48,507 bases of DNA from Azospirillum sp. TSO22-1 (GCF_003116015.1 NZ_LGQZ01000053.1:1-48507), one strand, 5' to 3'. Shown: positions 30,696 through 40,286, numbered from the stretch's first letter. Notes: generated by a model not told the origin, from the letters alone. Made by a program: numbers and translations.

Positions 30696-31240
30696 GCACC
30701 AACCCGATCATCGTCGTCATGGGCGTGTGCGGCTGCGGCAAGTCCGAGGTCGGCCGCCGGCTGGCCGAGCGGCTGGGCTGCCGCTTCGTCGAGGGTGACG
30801 AGCACCACCCGCCCGCCAACATCGCCAGGATGTCGGCCGGCACGCCGCTGACCGACGAGGACCGCTTCGGCTGGCTCGCCACGCTGGCCGGCTTCATCGC
30901 CGAGGCGGACCGGCGTGGCGAGGGGCTGGTGCTGTCCTGCTCGGCGCTGAAGCGCCGGTACCGCGACCAGCTGCGCGGCGGCAGCCGGCGCGTCGCCTTC
31001 CTGCACCTGCACGGCGACAAGGCGCTGATCACCGAACGGATGGAGGCGCGCTCGGCGCACTTCATGCCGGCCAGCCTGATCGACAGCCAGTTCGCCGCGC
31101 TGGAGATCCCCGGCCCCGACGAGGCGGCGTGGACCGCCGACATCGCCCGCCCGCCGGGCGCCATCGTCACCGACTTCCTCGCCCGCCTGCCGGGCCTGCC
31201 GCCCCCGACCGCCAACACCCCCGCGGAGGACCCCGCATGA
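30692..31240 (+). CDS. gntK: Gluconokinase (copy 1)
   Basis: The 182 aa P-loop kinase has GVCGCGKSEV (11-20), EGDEHHPPANIARMSAGTPL, DEDRFGWL and CSALKRRYRD, all hallmarks of the GntK/IdnK family. It phosphorylates gluconate to 6-phosphogluconate, the substrate of Edd. It overlaps eda at the start and dctQ at the end, both as ATGA. A Pro-rich C-terminal tail (about 165-182) is extra. A second copy with similar motifs lies at 40287. Confidence 0.93.
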   Translation: MSTNPIIVVMGVCGCGKSEVGRRLAERLGCRFVEGDEHHPPANIARMSAGTPLTDEDRFGWLATLAGFIAEADRRGEGLVLSCSALKRRYRDQLRGGSRRVAFLHLHGDKALITERMEARSAHFMPASLIDSQFAALEIPGPDEAAWTADIARPPGAIVTDFLARLPGLPPPTANTPAEDPA

Positions 31241-31755
31241 AACGATTCGTGGATGCCCTGGAGACCCTCACCGAGTGGATCATGGCGCTGATGCTCGCCG
31301 CCATGGTGGCGCTGGTCTTCGGCAACGTGGTCCTGCGCTACGTCTTCCACAGCGGCATCGTCGCCGCCGAAGAACTGGCGCGCCTGCTGTTCGTCTGGAT
31401 GGTGTTCCTGGGCGCCACGGTGGCGCTGCGGACCAACCAGCACATCGGCCTGGAGATGCTGCAGGAGCGGCTGTCGCCCAAGGGACGCCGGGTGTGCGCC
31501 TTCGTCAGCCACCTGCTGATGCTCTACGCCATCTGGCTGTTCATCGAGGGCAGTTGGATGCAGCTGCTGATCGGCCTGGACACCTATTCCACCGTGCTGC
31601 GCTTCCCGATGGCGTTTTACGCGGCGGCCGGCTTCGTGCCGAGCCTCGCTATGGCCTGCACGCTGCTCGCCAATCTCGCGAAGATCCTGAGCGGCCATCC
31701 GGAGGCGCGCATTCCTGGCGATCCGGCGGCCGGCGAAGCCGCCTTCGCCGAATAA
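31237..31755 (+). CDS. dctQ: TRAP transporter small permease (DctQ type)
   Basis: The 172 aa protein has four membrane helices and conserved DctQ features: WIMALMLAAMVALVFGNVVL, the charged EELARLLFVWMVFLG motif and ALRTNQHIGLEMLQ. It is the small subunit of a TRAP importer with the DctM and DctP proteins that follow. Its position in the edd-eda-gntK unit suggests a sugar-acid substrate, most simply gluconate. It starts within the gntK stop codon. Confidence 0.92.
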   Translation: MKRFVDALETLTEWIMALMLAAMVALVFGNVVLRYVFHSGIVAAEELARLLFVWMVFLGATVALRTNQHIGLEMLQERLSPKGRRVCAFVSHLLMLYAIWLFIEGSWMQLLIGLDTYSTVLRFPMAFYAAAGFVPSLAMACTLLANLAKILSGHPEARIPGDPAAGEAAFAE

Positions 31756-31773
31756 CCAGCGGGGACACGTGCC

Positions 31774-33051
31774 ATGACCATCGCGATTTTCCTGTTCTCG
31801 CTGTTCGGCTTCATGCTGCTCGGCATGCCGATCGCCTTCGCCCTGATGCTGACCGGCGTCGCGCTGATGGCGCACCTCGACTTCTTCGACGCCCAGCTGC
31901 TCGCCCAGAACATGCTGAGCGGCGCCGACAACTACCCGCTGCTCGCCGTGCCGTTCTTCCTGCTGGCCGGCGGCCTGATGAACCAGGGCGGCATCTCGCG
32001 CCGCATCGTCGATCTGGCGGTCACCCTGTTCGGCCACATCCGTGGCGGCCTCGGCTATGTCGCCATCGGCGCGGCGGTGATCCTGGCCAGCCTGTCCGGC
32101 TCGGCCATCGCCGACACCGCGGCGGTGGCGACGCTGCTGATCCCGATGATGCGGGACAACGGCTACAACCTCGACCGCTCGGCCGGACTGATCGCCTCCG
32201 GCGGCATCATCGCGCCGATGCTGCCGCCCAGCATGTCCTTCATCATCTTCGGCGTCACCACCAACATCTCGATCACCAAGCTGTTCATGGCCGGCATCGC
32301 GCCGGGGCTGATGATGGCGGCGGTCCTGGTGGCGACCTGGGTGTGGGTGGTGCGGCGGGAGGACACGCCGACGGCCCCCAAGCAGTCCTGGGCGGTCCGT
32401 GGCAAGGCGCTGGCCAACGCCTTCTGGGCGCTGCTGCTGCCGGTCATCATCGTCGGCGGCCTGCGCGGCGGCGTCTTCACCCCGACCGAGGCGGCCGTCG
32501 TGGCGGCGGTGTACGCCTTCGTCGTCAGCTGCTTCGTGTACCGCAGCCTCAGCTTCGCGGACCTGCCGGCGATCTTCATCAGCGCGGCGCGCACCACCGC
32601 CGTGGTGATGTTCCTGGTCGCGGCGGCGCTGGTCACCTCGTACATGATCACGCTGGCCGACCTGCCGGGCATGCTGATCGAGGTGCTGGAGCCGCTGCTC
32701 GACAATCCCAAGTGGCTGATGGCGGCGATCATGGTCGCGCTGACGCTGGTGGGCACGGCGATGGACCTGACGCCGACCATCCTGATCCTCGGCCCGGTGC
32801 TGGTGCCGCTGATCACCCGCGCCGGCATCGACCCCGTCTACTTCGGCGTGATGTTCGTGATGGTCGGCGCCGTCGGCCTGCTGACGCCGCCGGTCGGCAC
32901 CGTGCTGAACGTGGTGTGCGGCGTCGCCCGCGTCAGCATGGAGGGGATCATCAAGGGCGTCTGGCCCTACGTGATCACCTACACGCTGCTGCTCGGCGTC
33001 TTCGTCGCCTTCCCCGAGCTGATCACCGTCCCGGCGCGCTGGCTGCACTGA
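31774..33051 (+). CDS. dctM: TRAP transporter large permease (DctM type)
   Basis: A 425 aa membrane protein with about 12 helices and DctM signatures (SGSAIADTAAVATLLIPMM, NGYNLDRSAGLIASGGIIAP, MLPPSMSFIIFG, GAVGLLTPPVGTVLNVVCGV). It uses a sodium gradient to import carboxylates delivered by DctP. It lies 18 bases after dctQ and 49 bases before dctP. Confidence 0.95.
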   Translation: MTIAIFLFSLFGFMLLGMPIAFALMLTGVALMAHLDFFDAQLLAQNMLSGADNYPLLAVPFFLLAGGLMNQGGISRRIVDLAVTLFGHIRGGLGYVAIGAAVILASLSGSAIADTAAVATLLIPMMRDNGYNLDRSAGLIASGGIIAPMLPPSMSFIIFGVTTNISITKLFMAGIAPGLMMAAVLVATWVWVVRREDTPTAPKQSWAVRGKALANAFWALLLPVIIVGGLRGGVFTPTEAAVVAAVYAFVVSCFVYRSLSFADLPAIFISAARTTAVVMFLVAAALVTSYMITLADLPGMLIEVLEPLLDNPKWLMAAIMVALTLVGTAMDLTPTILILGPVLVPLITRAGIDPVYFGVMFVMVGAVGLLTPPVGTVLNVVCGVARVSMEGIIKGVWPYVITYTLLLGVFVAFPELITVPARWLH

Positions 33052-33100
33052 CCGCCCGGCCATCCTTTCCATCGATTCAACCAAGACCGAGGGAACCACC

Positions 33101-34108
33101 ATGAAGACCAGGATCGCGGCGCTCACCGCCGCACTCGCCCTGTTCGTCGGCGCCGGCGCGGCGACCGCGCAGGACGTCAAGCCCCGCCTGATCCGCTTCG
33201 GCTACGGCCTGTCGGAAAGCTCCAACCAGGGCCGCGCGGTCAAGTTCTTCGCCGACGAGCTGGCGAAGCGCTCCGGCGGCAAGCTGAAGGTGAAGGGCTT
33301 CGGCGACGCCAGCCTGGGCAACGACATCCAGATGCAGCAGACGCTGATCGGCGGCGCGCAGGAGATGATGGTCGGCTCGACCGCCACGCTGGTCGGCATC
33401 GTCAAGGACTTCGCGGTCTACGACCTGCCGTTCCTGTTCAACAACGAGCAGGAAGCCGACGCCGTCCTCGACGGCGCGTTCGGCCAGAAGCTGACGGCGA
33501 AGCTGGAGGAGAAGGGGCTGGTCGGCCTGGTCTACTGGGAGAACGGCTTCCGCAACCTGACCAACTCCAAGCGTCCGGTGACCAAGGCTGAGGACCTCGG
33601 CGGCATCAAGCTGCGCGTGATGCAGAACCCGGTCTACATCGACATGTTCAACCGCTTCGGCGCCAACGCGGTGCCGCTGGCCTTCGCCGAGCTGTTCACG
33701 GCGCTGGAGACCGGCACGGTGGACGGTCAGGAGAACCCGGTCACCACCATCCAGTCCTCGAAGTTCTACGAGGTGCAGAAGTACCTGACCATCTCCAAGC
33801 ACGTCTACAGCCCGTGGATCGTGCTGGCCTCCAAGCGCTGGTTCGACGGCCTGTCCAACGACGAGCGCAAGATCATCCGCGAGGCGGCGGTGGCGTCGCG
33901 CGACTTCGAGCGCAAGGACAGCCGCGAGCTGTCGCTGCAGTCGGTCACCTTCCTGAAGGAGAAGGGCATGCAGATCAACGAGCTGTCCGACGCCGAGCTG
34001 AACCGCATGCGCGATTTGGTCAAGCCGGCGTTCGACAAGTACGCCGCCGAGGGCGGCGCCGAGCAGCTGAAGGACCTGCAGGCGGAGATCGCCAAGGTGC
34101 GGAAGTAA
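33101..34108 (+). CDS. dctP: TRAP transporter substrate-binding protein (DctP type)
   Basis: The 335 aa periplasmic protein has a Sec signal peptide (MKTRIAALTAALALFVGAGA) cut near ATAQD. GGIKLRVMQNPVY carries the conserved Arg that binds the ligand carboxylate, and ALETGTVDGQENP is a family signature. As the last gene of the edd operon it fits uptake of gluconate or a related aldonate, though mannonate, galactonate or KDG are possible. A palindromic element follows. Confidence 0.93.
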   Translation: MKTRIAALTAALALFVGAGAATAQDVKPRLIRFGYGLSESSNQGRAVKFFADELAKRSGGKLKVKGFGDASLGNDIQMQQTLIGGAQEMMVGSTATLVGIVKDFAVYDLPFLFNNEQEADAVLDGAFGQKLTAKLEEKGLVGLVYWENGFRNLTNSKRPVTKAEDLGGIKLRVMQNPVYIDMFNRFGANAVPLAFAELFTALETGTVDGQENPVTTIQSSKFYEVQKYLTISKHVYSPWIVLASKRWFDGLSNDERKIIREAAVASRDFERKDSRELSLQSVTFLKEKGMQINELSDAELNRMRDLVKPAFDKYAAEGGAEQLKDLQAEIAKVRK

Positions 34109-34115
34109 GCTTCGT

Positions 34116-34232
34116 AAAGCCCCTCCCCCCTTGAGGGGGAGGGGTTGGGGAGAGAGGGATGGCGGGCGGAGCCCGCAAGAGACTCCGGCCACCCTCTCCC
34201 CAACCCCTCTCCCGTCAAGGGAGAGGGGCTTT
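34116..34232. repeat. Palindromic element after dctP (variant of family A)
   Basis: An inverted repeat of about 41 bp per arm begins AAAGCCCCTCCC and ends GGGAGAGGGGCTTT. Each arm also forms its own hairpin (CCCCTCCCC/GGGGAGGGG and CCCCTCTCCC/GGGAGAGGGG). The core holds GCGGGCGGAGCCCGC. The right hairpin followed by CTTTGCTGCTTT could act as a weak terminator for the edd-dctP unit. Confidence 0.8.
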
Positions 34233-34276
34233 GCTGCTTTCACCGCAAACACTCCGCCTCCCCAACCTCTCCCTCC

Positions 34277-34305
34277 TTGCCTTTTTGGATCGATCCAATT
34301 ACCCT
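34277..34305 (+). promoter_or_regulatory. LacI-type operator inside a predicted promoter
   Basis: TTGGATCGATCCAA (34285-34298) is a perfect 14 bp palindrome with the central CG typical of LacI/GalR-family operators. It lies in the spacer of a plausible promoter (TTGCCT at 34277-34282, 17 bp, TACCCT at 34300-34305), so a bound repressor would block it. A LacI-family gene lies in the downstream unit at 38482. The palindrome was not seen elsewhere in the window. Confidence 0.65.
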
Positions 34306-34371
34306 GTCCGAAAGCGTGCCTGATATGGCAGCCGGTGGCCCGCAGAAGGCCCCGACGGAGGAGGGACGTCC

Positions 34372-35046
34372 GTGAACTACTCATTCCAGTTCGACGCGGT
34401 CATCGCGTCGTGGGACTACCTGCTCACCGGCGCGTGGCTGACCATCCGGCTGTCGCTGGGCGCCATGGTGCTGGGGCTGATCGTCGCCATCCTGTGCGCG
34501 CTGGGCAAGACCTCGGGGCCGAAGCCGGTGCGCTGGCTGATCAACGCCTACATCGAGGTGATCCGCAACACGCCCTTCCTGGTGCAGATCTTCCTGATCT
34601 TCTTCGGGCTGCCCAGCATGGGCCTGATGCTGTCGCCGGACATGGCGGCGCTGATCGCCATGGTCGTCAACGTCGGCGCCTACGCCACCGAGATCATCCG
34701 CGCCGGCATCGAATCGATCCAAAAAGGACAGGTCGAGGCGGGTCTGGCGCTGGGCCTCAGGCCGCTCCAGGTCTTCCGCTACGTCATCCTCAAGCCGGCG
34801 CTGCGCACCGTCTACCCGGCGCTGACCAGCCAGTTCATCCTGCTGATGCTCAGCTCCAGCGTGGTCTCGGCCATCTCGGCGGACGAGCTGACCTCGGTCG
34901 CCAACAACATCCAGTCGCAGACGTTCCGCAGCTTCGAGATCTACATCGTCGTCACCGCCATGTACCTCGTCATGGCGATGATGTTCTCAGGCCTGTTCGC
35001 GGCGATCCACCGCCTCGTCTTCACCTACGACCTCGAACGCCGCTGA
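34372..35046 (+). CDS. ABC transporter permease, polar amino acid (HisMQ/GlnP) type
   Basis: GTG at 34372 has GGAGGAGGG upstream. The 224 aa protein has five or six helices and the HEEA-type loop (EVIRNTPFLVQIFLIFFGLP and GIESIQKGQVEAGLALGL). It pairs with the permease at 35060. The family usually imports amino acids, but the surrounding genes act on sugar acids and the operon has a LacI-type operator, so the actual ligand is open. Confidence 0.9.
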   Translation: MNYSFQFDAVIASWDYLLTGAWLTIRLSLGAMVLGLIVAILCALGKTSGPKPVRWLINAYIEVIRNTPFLVQIFLIFFGLPSMGLMLSPDMAALIAMVVNVGAYATEIIRAGIESIQKGQVEAGLALGLRPLQVFRYVILKPALRTVYPALTSQFILLMLSSSVVSAISADELTSVANNIQSQTFRSFEIYIVVTAMYLVMAMMFSGLFAAIHRLVFTYDLERR

Positions 35047-35059
35047 GGGGAGGCCCGCC

Positions 35060-35713
35060 ATGATCCGCTCCTTCAGCATCAACGAGTTCTATTTCCTGCT
35101 GAGCGCCGTGCAGTGGACGCTGGCGCTGTCGGCCATCGCCTTCCTGGGCGGCGCCATCGCCGGGCTGCTCATCGCCCTGGGGCGCACCTCGCCGATCAAG
35201 CCGGTCCGGCTGGCCGCCACCGGCTACATCCAGGTGTTCCAGGGCACGCCGCTGCTGATGCAGCTGTTCCTGGTGTTCTTCGGCGCCACCGTGCTGGGCA
35301 TCGACATGAACCCGTGGGCGGCCGCCGCGCTCGGCCTGACGCTGAACGCCAGCGCCTTCCTGGGCGAGATCTGGCGCGGCTGCATCCAGTCGGTGCCGCG
35401 GGGGCAGTGGGAGGCGGCGTCGGCGCTCGGCCTGCGCTACCCGGGGCTGATGCGCTACGTCATCCTGCCGCAGGCGGTGAAGGTGGCGCTGCCGCCCACC
35501 GTCGGCTACCTCGTGCAGCTCATCAAGGGCACGTCGCTGGCCGCCATCATCGGTTTCACCGAGCTGACCCGCGCCGGCCAGATCGTCAACAACGCCACGT
35601 TCCAGCCCTTCCTGGTGTTCAGCATCGTGGCGGCCCTGTACTTCGTCCTGTGCTGGCCGCTGTCGCTGCTGGCCGCCCGCCTCGAAGCGCGCTACGCCGC
35701 GCCCGGCCGCTGA
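35060..35713 (+). CDS. ABC transporter permease, polar amino acid type (second subunit)
   Basis: The 217 aa paralogue of the preceding gene has FQGTPLLMQLFLVFFGATVL, the coupling loop SVPRGQWEAASALGLRYPGL and five or six helices. It starts 13 bases after the first permease stop with GGGGAGG upstream. Together they form the membrane channel for the binding protein at 35761 and the ATPase at 36596. Confidence 0.9.
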   Translation: MIRSFSINEFYFLLSAVQWTLALSAIAFLGGAIAGLLIALGRTSPIKPVRLAATGYIQVFQGTPLLMQLFLVFFGATVLGIDMNPWAAAALGLTLNASAFLGEIWRGCIQSVPRGQWEAASALGLRYPGLMRYVILPQAVKVALPPTVGYLVQLIKGTSLAAIIGFTELTRAGQIVNNATFQPFLVFSIVAALYFVLCWPLSLLAARLEARYAAPGR

Positions 35714-35760
35714 CTCCGTTTTCACCAACCATAAGCAATCGCAAACAGAGGGAGCCCACC

Positions 35761-36561
35761 ATGTCCGTCTCGATTTCCCGCCGCCTCGCCGTTGCCGGCG
35801 CCTTCGTCGCCACGGCGGTCGCCTTCACGATGCCGGCGAGCGCCCAGACCGTCGATGAGATCAAGGCCAAGGGCAAGGTGACCATCGGCATGCTGGTGGA
35901 CTTCCCGCCGTTCGGCATCACCACCGCCGACGGCAAGCCGGACGGCTACGACGCCGACGTCGCCAAGCTGCTGGCCAAGCACATGGGCGTGCCGGTGGAG
36001 ATCGTGCCGGTTACCGGCCCGAACCGCATCCCCTACCTGCTGACCAACAAGGTCGACCTGCTGGTCGCCTCGCTGGGCATCACCGAGGAGCGCGCCAAGC
36101 AGGTGCTGTTCTCCAAGCCCTACGCCGCCATCGAGATCGGCGTGCTCGCCACGCAGAAGACCGCGATCAAGGAGGCCGGCGACCTCGCCAGCAAGCGCAT
36201 CGGCGTCGCCCGCGCCAGCACCCAGGACCAGGGCGTCACCGCCGTGGCGCCGAAGGAGGCGCGCATCATGCGCTTCGACGACGACGCCAGCGCCGTGCAG
36301 GCGATGCTGTCGGGGCAGGTCGACGCGCTGGGCATCAGCAACGTCGTCGCCCAGCAGATCAAGAAGATGGCGCCGCAGAACAACTACGAGATGAAGTTCG
36401 TGCTGCGCAGCCAGGTGCAGGGCATCGCCATGCGCCTCGGCCAGGACAGCCTCGCCACCTGGGTCAACACCTTCGTCGATACGGTGAAGGCCAACGGCGA
36501 GTTGAACGCCATCCATCAGAAGTGGCTGGGCAGCGATCTGCCGGCGGTCTTGAAGAACTGA
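35761..36561 (+). CDS. ABC transporter substrate-binding protein, family 3
   Basis: The 266 aa protein has a signal peptide ([20 protein letters not shown], cut near ASAQT; the arginine pair could also allow Tat export). Family-3 signatures include [39 protein letters not shown] and [18 protein letters not shown] at 35761 follows AGAGGGAG. The ligand is not predictable: the family binds polar amino acids, opines and some organic acids. Confidence 0.9.
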   Translation: MSVSISRRLAVAGAFVATAVAFTMPASAQTVDEIKAKGKVTIGMLVDFPPFGITTADGKPDGYDADVAKLLAKHMGVPVEIVPVTGPNRIPYLLTNKVDLLVASLGITEERAKQVLFSKPYAAIEIGVLATQKTAIKEAGDLASKRIGVARASTQDQGVTAVAPKEARIMRFDDDASAVQAMLSGQVDALGISNVVAQQIKKMAPQNNYEMKFVLRSQVQGIAMRLGQDSLATWVNTFVDTVKANGELNAIHQKWLGSDLPAVLKN

Positions 36562-36595
36562 CGCGCGACGCTGCCCGAGCCCGGAGGACCAGACC

Positions 36596-37384
36596 ATGAC
36601 GCTGAACGACGATCGCACGGAAGCCCCCGTGCCGAGATCCATGAGCGATGAGATCATCATCCGCATGGAGGGCGTGCAGAAGTGGTTCGGCGACTTCCAG
36701 GCGCTGAAGGACGTGAACCTGGAGGTGCGCAAGGGCGAGCGCATCGTGGTCTGCGGTCCTTCCGGCTCGGGCAAGTCGACGCTGATCCGCTGCATCAACC
36801 AGCTGGAGCAGCACCAGCAGGGCCGCATCGTGGTGAACGGCATCGAGCTGGGGGCGGGTGCCCGCCACCTCGACGCCGTGCGCCGCGAGGTCGGTATGGT
36901 GTTCCAGTCGTTTAACCTGTTCCCGCACCTGACCGTGCTGCAGAACTGCATGCTGGCGCCCTTGAAGGTGCGCGGCATGGCGAAGGACGAGGCGAAGGCC
37001 ATCGCCATGAAGTACCTGCAGCGCGTCCGCATCCCCGAGCAGGCCGACAAGTTCCCCGGCCAGCTCTCCGGCGGCCAGCAGCAGCGCGTCGCCATCGCGC
37101 GGGCGCTGTGCATGAACCCGAAGATCATGCTGTTCGACGAGCCGACCTCGGCGCTGGATCCCGAGATGGTCAAGGAGGTGCTGGACACCATGATCAGCCT
37201 CGCCCAGGACGGCATGACCATGCTGTGCGTGACGCACGAGATGGGCTTCGCCAAGTCGGTCGCCGACCGCGTGATCTTCATGGACCGCGGCGAGATCGTC
37301 GAACAGAACACGCCGGAGGAGTTCTTCTCCAACCCCCGGTCGGAGCGCACCAAGCTGTTCCTCAGCCAGATCCTCTCGCATTAG
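36596..37384 (+). CDS. ABC transporter ATP-binding protein, polar amino acid (GlnQ) type
   Basis: The 262 aa ATPase has Walker [11 protein letters not shown] (53-62), Q-loop [12 protein letters not shown], signature [15 protein letters not shown], Walker [17 protein letters not shown] and H-loop VTHEMGFA. The first 15 residues are extra compared with relatives, so the ATG giving [11 protein letters not shown] is an alternative start. It energises the 34372/35060 permeases. A palindromic element separates it from the dehydrogenase gene. Confidence 0.93.
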   Translation: MTLNDDRTEAPVPRSMSDEIIIRMEGVQKWFGDFQALKDVNLEVRKGERIVVCGPSGSGKSTLIRCINQLEQHQQGRIVVNGIELGAGARHLDAVRREVGMVFQSFNLFPHLTVLQNCMLAPLKVRGMAKDEAKAIAMKYLQRVRIPEQADKFPGQLSGGQQQRVAIARALCMNPKIMLFDEPTSALDPEMVKEVLDTMISLAQDGMTMLCVTHEMGFAKSVADRVIFMDRGEIVEQNTPEEFFSNPRSERTKLFLSQILSH

Positions 37385-37388
37385 GAAA

Positions 37389-37507
37389 CCCTCCCCCGTC
37401 CCCGGCGGGGGAGGGAGGGACCCGCGCAGCGGGAGGGTGGGGGCAACGGCTTTCGGGAATGGCCATAGCCCCCACCCCGGCCCTCCACCAGCGGGGCTGG
37501 GGGAGGG
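37389..37507. repeat. Palindromic GC-rich element, family A copy 2
   Basis: It begins CCCTCCCCCGTCCCCGGCGG and ends GCTGGGGGAGGG. The inner part has the same GGTGGGGGCAACGGCTTTC core as the copy at 22302, then GGCCATAGCCCCCACC, which pairs back to the core. It lies between the ATPase and dehydrogenase genes. Confidence 0.85.
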
Positions 37508-37539
37508 TGTTGAAGCCAACGTCTGTTAAGGACCCAGTC

Positions 37540-38478
37540 ATGAAGCCCGAGATCATCCTGGTCGAACCCATGATGGCGAGCGTCGAGGCGGCGCTGGACG
37601 CGGCGTACACTGTCCATCGCCTTGCCGCCGCGCCCGACAGGGCGGCGCTGCTGGCCGCGGTGGGGCCGCGCGTGCGCGCCGTCGTCACCGGCGGCGCCAC
37701 CGGGGTGAGCAACGCCGTCATGGACGCCTGCCCGAACCTCGGCGTCGTCACCATCAACGGCGTCGGCACCGACGCGGTGGACCTCCGGTACGCCGCCGGC
37801 CGCGGCATCCGCGTCACCAACACGCCGGGCGTGCTGACCGAGGACGTGGCGGACCTGGCGCTCGGGCTGATCATCGCGGTGTCGCGCCGGCTGATCGTCG
37901 GCGACCGCTTCGTGCGCGCCGGGCAGTGGCCCAAGGCGAAGCTTCCGCTCGCCCGCAAGGTGACCGGCAAGCGGCTGGGCATCTTCGGCCTGGGCCGCAT
38001 CGGCCGCGCCATCGCCGAGCGCGCCGCCGGCTTCGGCATGAGCATCGCCTACACCAACCGCACGGTCTGCGAGGACGTGCCGTACCGCTGCCTTGGCTCG
38101 CTGGAGGAACTGGCGCGCGAGAGCGACATCCTGGTGGTCGCCGCCTCGGCCGGGCCGGAGAACCGCAACCTCGTCGGCCGCGCCGTGCTCGACGCGCTGG
38201 GGCCGGAGGGCGTTCTCATCAACGTCGCGCGGGGCAGCATCGTCGATGAGGCGGAACTGGTGGCCGCGCTGACCGAAGGCCGCCTCGGCGCCGCCGGGCT
38301 GGACGTCTTCGCCGACGAGCCGAACGTGCCGCAGGCGCTGTGGAGCCTCGACAACGTCGTCCTCCAGCCGCACGTGGCGAGCGCCACGGTGGAGACGCGC
38401 ACGGCCATGGCCGACCTCGTGCTGGCGAACCTCGAGGCCTTCTTCGCCGGGCAGCCCTTACCGACCCCCGTGGTGTGA
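37540..38478 (+). CDS. D-isomer-specific 2-hydroxyacid dehydrogenase (2-ketogluconate / hydroxypyruvate reductase-like)
   Basis: The 312 aa protein has the Rossmann motif LGIFGLGRIGRAIAE and the catalytic triad Arg in LINVARGSIVDEAEL, Glu in DVFADEPNVP and His in LQPHVASAT. It resembles the GhrB/TkrA group, which reduces 2-keto-D-gluconate, hydroxypyruvate or glyoxylate with NAD(P)H. Next to a gluconokinase and 6-phosphogluconate dehydrogenase, 2-ketogluconate to gluconate is the most sensible reaction, but this is inferred from context. The LacI gene begins three bases after its stop. Confidence 0.85.
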   Translation: MKPEIILVEPMMASVEAALDAAYTVHRLAAAPDRAALLAAVGPRVRAVVTGGATGVSNAVMDACPNLGVVTINGVGTDAVDLRYAAGRGIRVTNTPGVLTEDVADLALGLIIAVSRRLIVGDRFVRAGQWPKAKLPLARKVTGKRLGIFGLGRIGRAIAERAAGFGMSIAYTNRTVCEDVPYRCLGSLEELARESDILVVAASAGPENRNLVGRAVLDALGPEGVLINVARGSIVDEAELVAALTEGRLGAAGLDVFADEPNVPQALWSLDNVVLQPHVASATVETRTAMADLVLANLEAFFAGQPLPTPVV

Positions 38479-38481
38479 GGC

Positions 38482-39549
38482 ATGGCCGTCCAGGACGAGC
38501 ATACCGGCTCCGACGGGGGCCGCATCACGCTGACCGAGGTCGCCCGGCACGCCGGGGTGTCGCGGTCCACGGTGTCGCTCGTCCTGCGCGGCAGCCCGCT
38601 GGTGGCGCAGGAGACGCGCGACCGCGTCCAGGCCTCCATCGAGGCGCTCGGCTACATCTACAACCGCGGCGCCGCCACGCTGCGCGCCGCGCGCACCGAC
38701 GTGGTCGGGCTGCTGGTCAGCAAGATCGACAACTCCTTCTACGGCGAGCTGACCGCCGGGGTGGACGAGGTGCTGGACGAGCAGGGCATCGTCGCCTTCC
38801 TCGGCAACACCGCGGAATCGCTGGAGCGCCAGGACCGCTTCCTGCTGCGCATGCGCGAGCACAACGTCGACGGCGTCATCCTCTGCCCGGCCGCCGGCAC
38901 GCAGCCGGAGCTGCTGGAGCGCCTGCGCCGCTGGCGGATGCCGTGCGTGCAGGCGCTGCGCTTCCTGGCGGCCAACGACGGCGACTACGCCGGCGTCGAC
39001 TACCAGTTCGGCATGGAAATGGTGACCGAGCACCTGATCCGCCTGGGCCACACGCGCATCGCCTTCGTCGGCGGCAACCTCGCGCACTCCGCCACCGCAG
39101 CGCGGCGCGCCGGTTTCGCCGCGGCGATGCGGCGGCACGGGCTGTCGCCGGATCTGGTGGTGCGCTGCCCGCTCACCCGCCGCGCCGGGGTGGAGGCCAT
39201 CGGCACTCTGCTCGACCGGCCCGGCCCGCCGACCGCCGCGCTGTGCTTCAACGACGACGTCGCCTTCGGCGTCATCCTCGGGCTAGAGACGCGCGGCCTG
39301 CGCGCCGGGCGCGACGTCGCGGTCACCGGCTTCGACGACATGCCCGAGGCGGCGCTGAGCCGCCCGGCGCTGACCACCGTCTCCACCTCCGCCCGGCAGA
39401 TCGGGCAGGAGGCGGCGCGCCTGCTGCTGCGCCGCCTCGCCGACCCGCAAGGCGCCGTGGAGCGCGTCATCCTTCCCTCCCGCCTGGTCGTCCGCGAATC
39501 CTGCGGCGCCCTGGTGCAAAGACAAACGAACCAAAGGACCGATCCATGA
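38482..39549 (+). CDS. LacI-family transcriptional regulator
   Basis: The 355 aa protein has the LacI helix-turn-helix (ITLTEVARHAGVSRSTVSLV, residues about 15-34, then the hinge helix near AATLRAARTDVVG) and a periplasmic-binding-protein-like effector domain (about 72-340; GFDDMPEAALSRPALTTV). It lies inside the unit it probably controls; a perfect LacI-type palindrome is in the predicted promoter at 34285. GntR-like members respond to gluconate, which would fit the flanking genes. It overlaps the next gene as ATGA. Confidence 0.9.
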   Translation: MAVQDEHTGSDGGRITLTEVARHAGVSRSTVSLVLRGSPLVAQETRDRVQASIEALGYIYNRGAATLRAARTDVVGLLVSKIDNSFYGELTAGVDEVLDEQGIVAFLGNTAESLERQDRFLLRMREHNVDGVILCPAAGTQPELLERLRRWRMPCVQALRFLAANDGDYAGVDYQFGMEMVTEHLIRLGHTRIAFVGGNLAHSATAARRAGFAAAMRRHGLSPDLVVRCPLTRRAGVEAIGTLLDRPGPPTAALCFNDDVAFGVILGLETRGLRAGRDVAVTGFDDMPEAALSRPALTTVSTSARQIGQEAARLLLRRLADPQGAVERVILPSRLVVRESCGALVQRQTNQRTDP

Positions 39550-40283
39550 ACGCTGCCGTCGACGCGCTGCTGGAAGCGCGCGCCACCCGCCGCTGGCTCA
39601 CCGCGCTGCCGGACGCGCCCGCCGACATGGCCGGCGCCTACGCCATCCAGGACGCGGTCGCCCGCCGCCTCGGCCCGGTCGTCGCCTGGAAGGTCGGTGC
39701 CGCCTCGCCGGAGGCCGAGCCGTTCCGCGCGCCGCTCAACGCCGCCACCGTGTTCGAGGGCGTCGAGCGCCTGCCGGCCGCCATGTTCCAGGTCATCGGC
39801 GTGGAGGCGGAGATCGCTTACCGCATGGCCCGCGACCTGCCGCCCCGGTCCACCCCCTACACGCGCGAGGAGGTGCTGGACGCCGTCGCCTCCGTGCACC
39901 CGGCGTTCGAGATCGTCGACACCCGCTTCGCCGGCTACGGCTCGCAGGACCGCTTGAGCCACATGGCGGATCAGACCAACCACGGCGCGCTGGTCGTCGG
40001 CCCGGCCATCGCCGACTGGCGCGCGCTCGACCCGCTCGCCGAGCGCATCGCGCTGGACGTGGACGGCGAGACGAAGATCGAGGTGGTCGGCGGCAACAGC
40101 GGCGGCGACGCGGTGCGCCTGCTGGTGTGGATGGCGAACGAGGGGGCGCGCAGCTTCGGCGGCCTGCACGCCGGCGAGGTGGTGACCACCGGCTCCCCCA
40201 TCGGCTCGGTGTTCGTGCAGCCGGGCAGCCGCTCGGTGGCGCGTTACGGCACCATGGGCAGCATCGCCCTGACGGTAGACTGA
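39546..40283 (+). CDS. MhpD-like 2-keto-4-pentenoate hydratase / FAH-superfamily enzyme
   Basis: The 245 aa protein has the fold signatures of the MhpD/HpaH hydratases: VVAWKVGAASPEAEPFRAPL, GVEAEIAYRMARDLP (the Glu-x-Glu metal ligands), HPAFEIVDTRF and MADQTNHGALVVGP. These enzymes hydrate or decarboxylate 2-oxo acids using Mg2+ or Mn2+. In a sugar-acid operon it may act on a keto-deoxy sugar acid rather than on an aromatic ring-cleavage product. It starts in the LacI stop (ATGA), and gntK copy 2 follows after three bases. Confidence 0.8.
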   Translation: MNAAVDALLEARATRRWLTALPDAPADMAGAYAIQDAVARRLGPVVAWKVGAASPEAEPFRAPLNAATVFEGVERLPAAMFQVIGVEAEIAYRMARDLPPRSTPYTREEVLDAVASVHPAFEIVDTRFAGYGSQDRLSHMADQTNHGALVVGPAIADWRALDPLAERIALDVDGETKIEVVGGNSGGDAVRLLVWMANEGARSFGGLHAGEVVTTGSPIGSVFVQPGSRSVARYGTMGSIALTVD

Positions 40284-40286
40284 CGC

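Noticed and set aside
34116..34232. Palindrome after dctP as a strong rho-independent terminator
   Set aside because: The stem is strong but is followed by CTTTGCTGCTTT rather than a run of T; it is kept as a repeat element with possible weak terminator activity.
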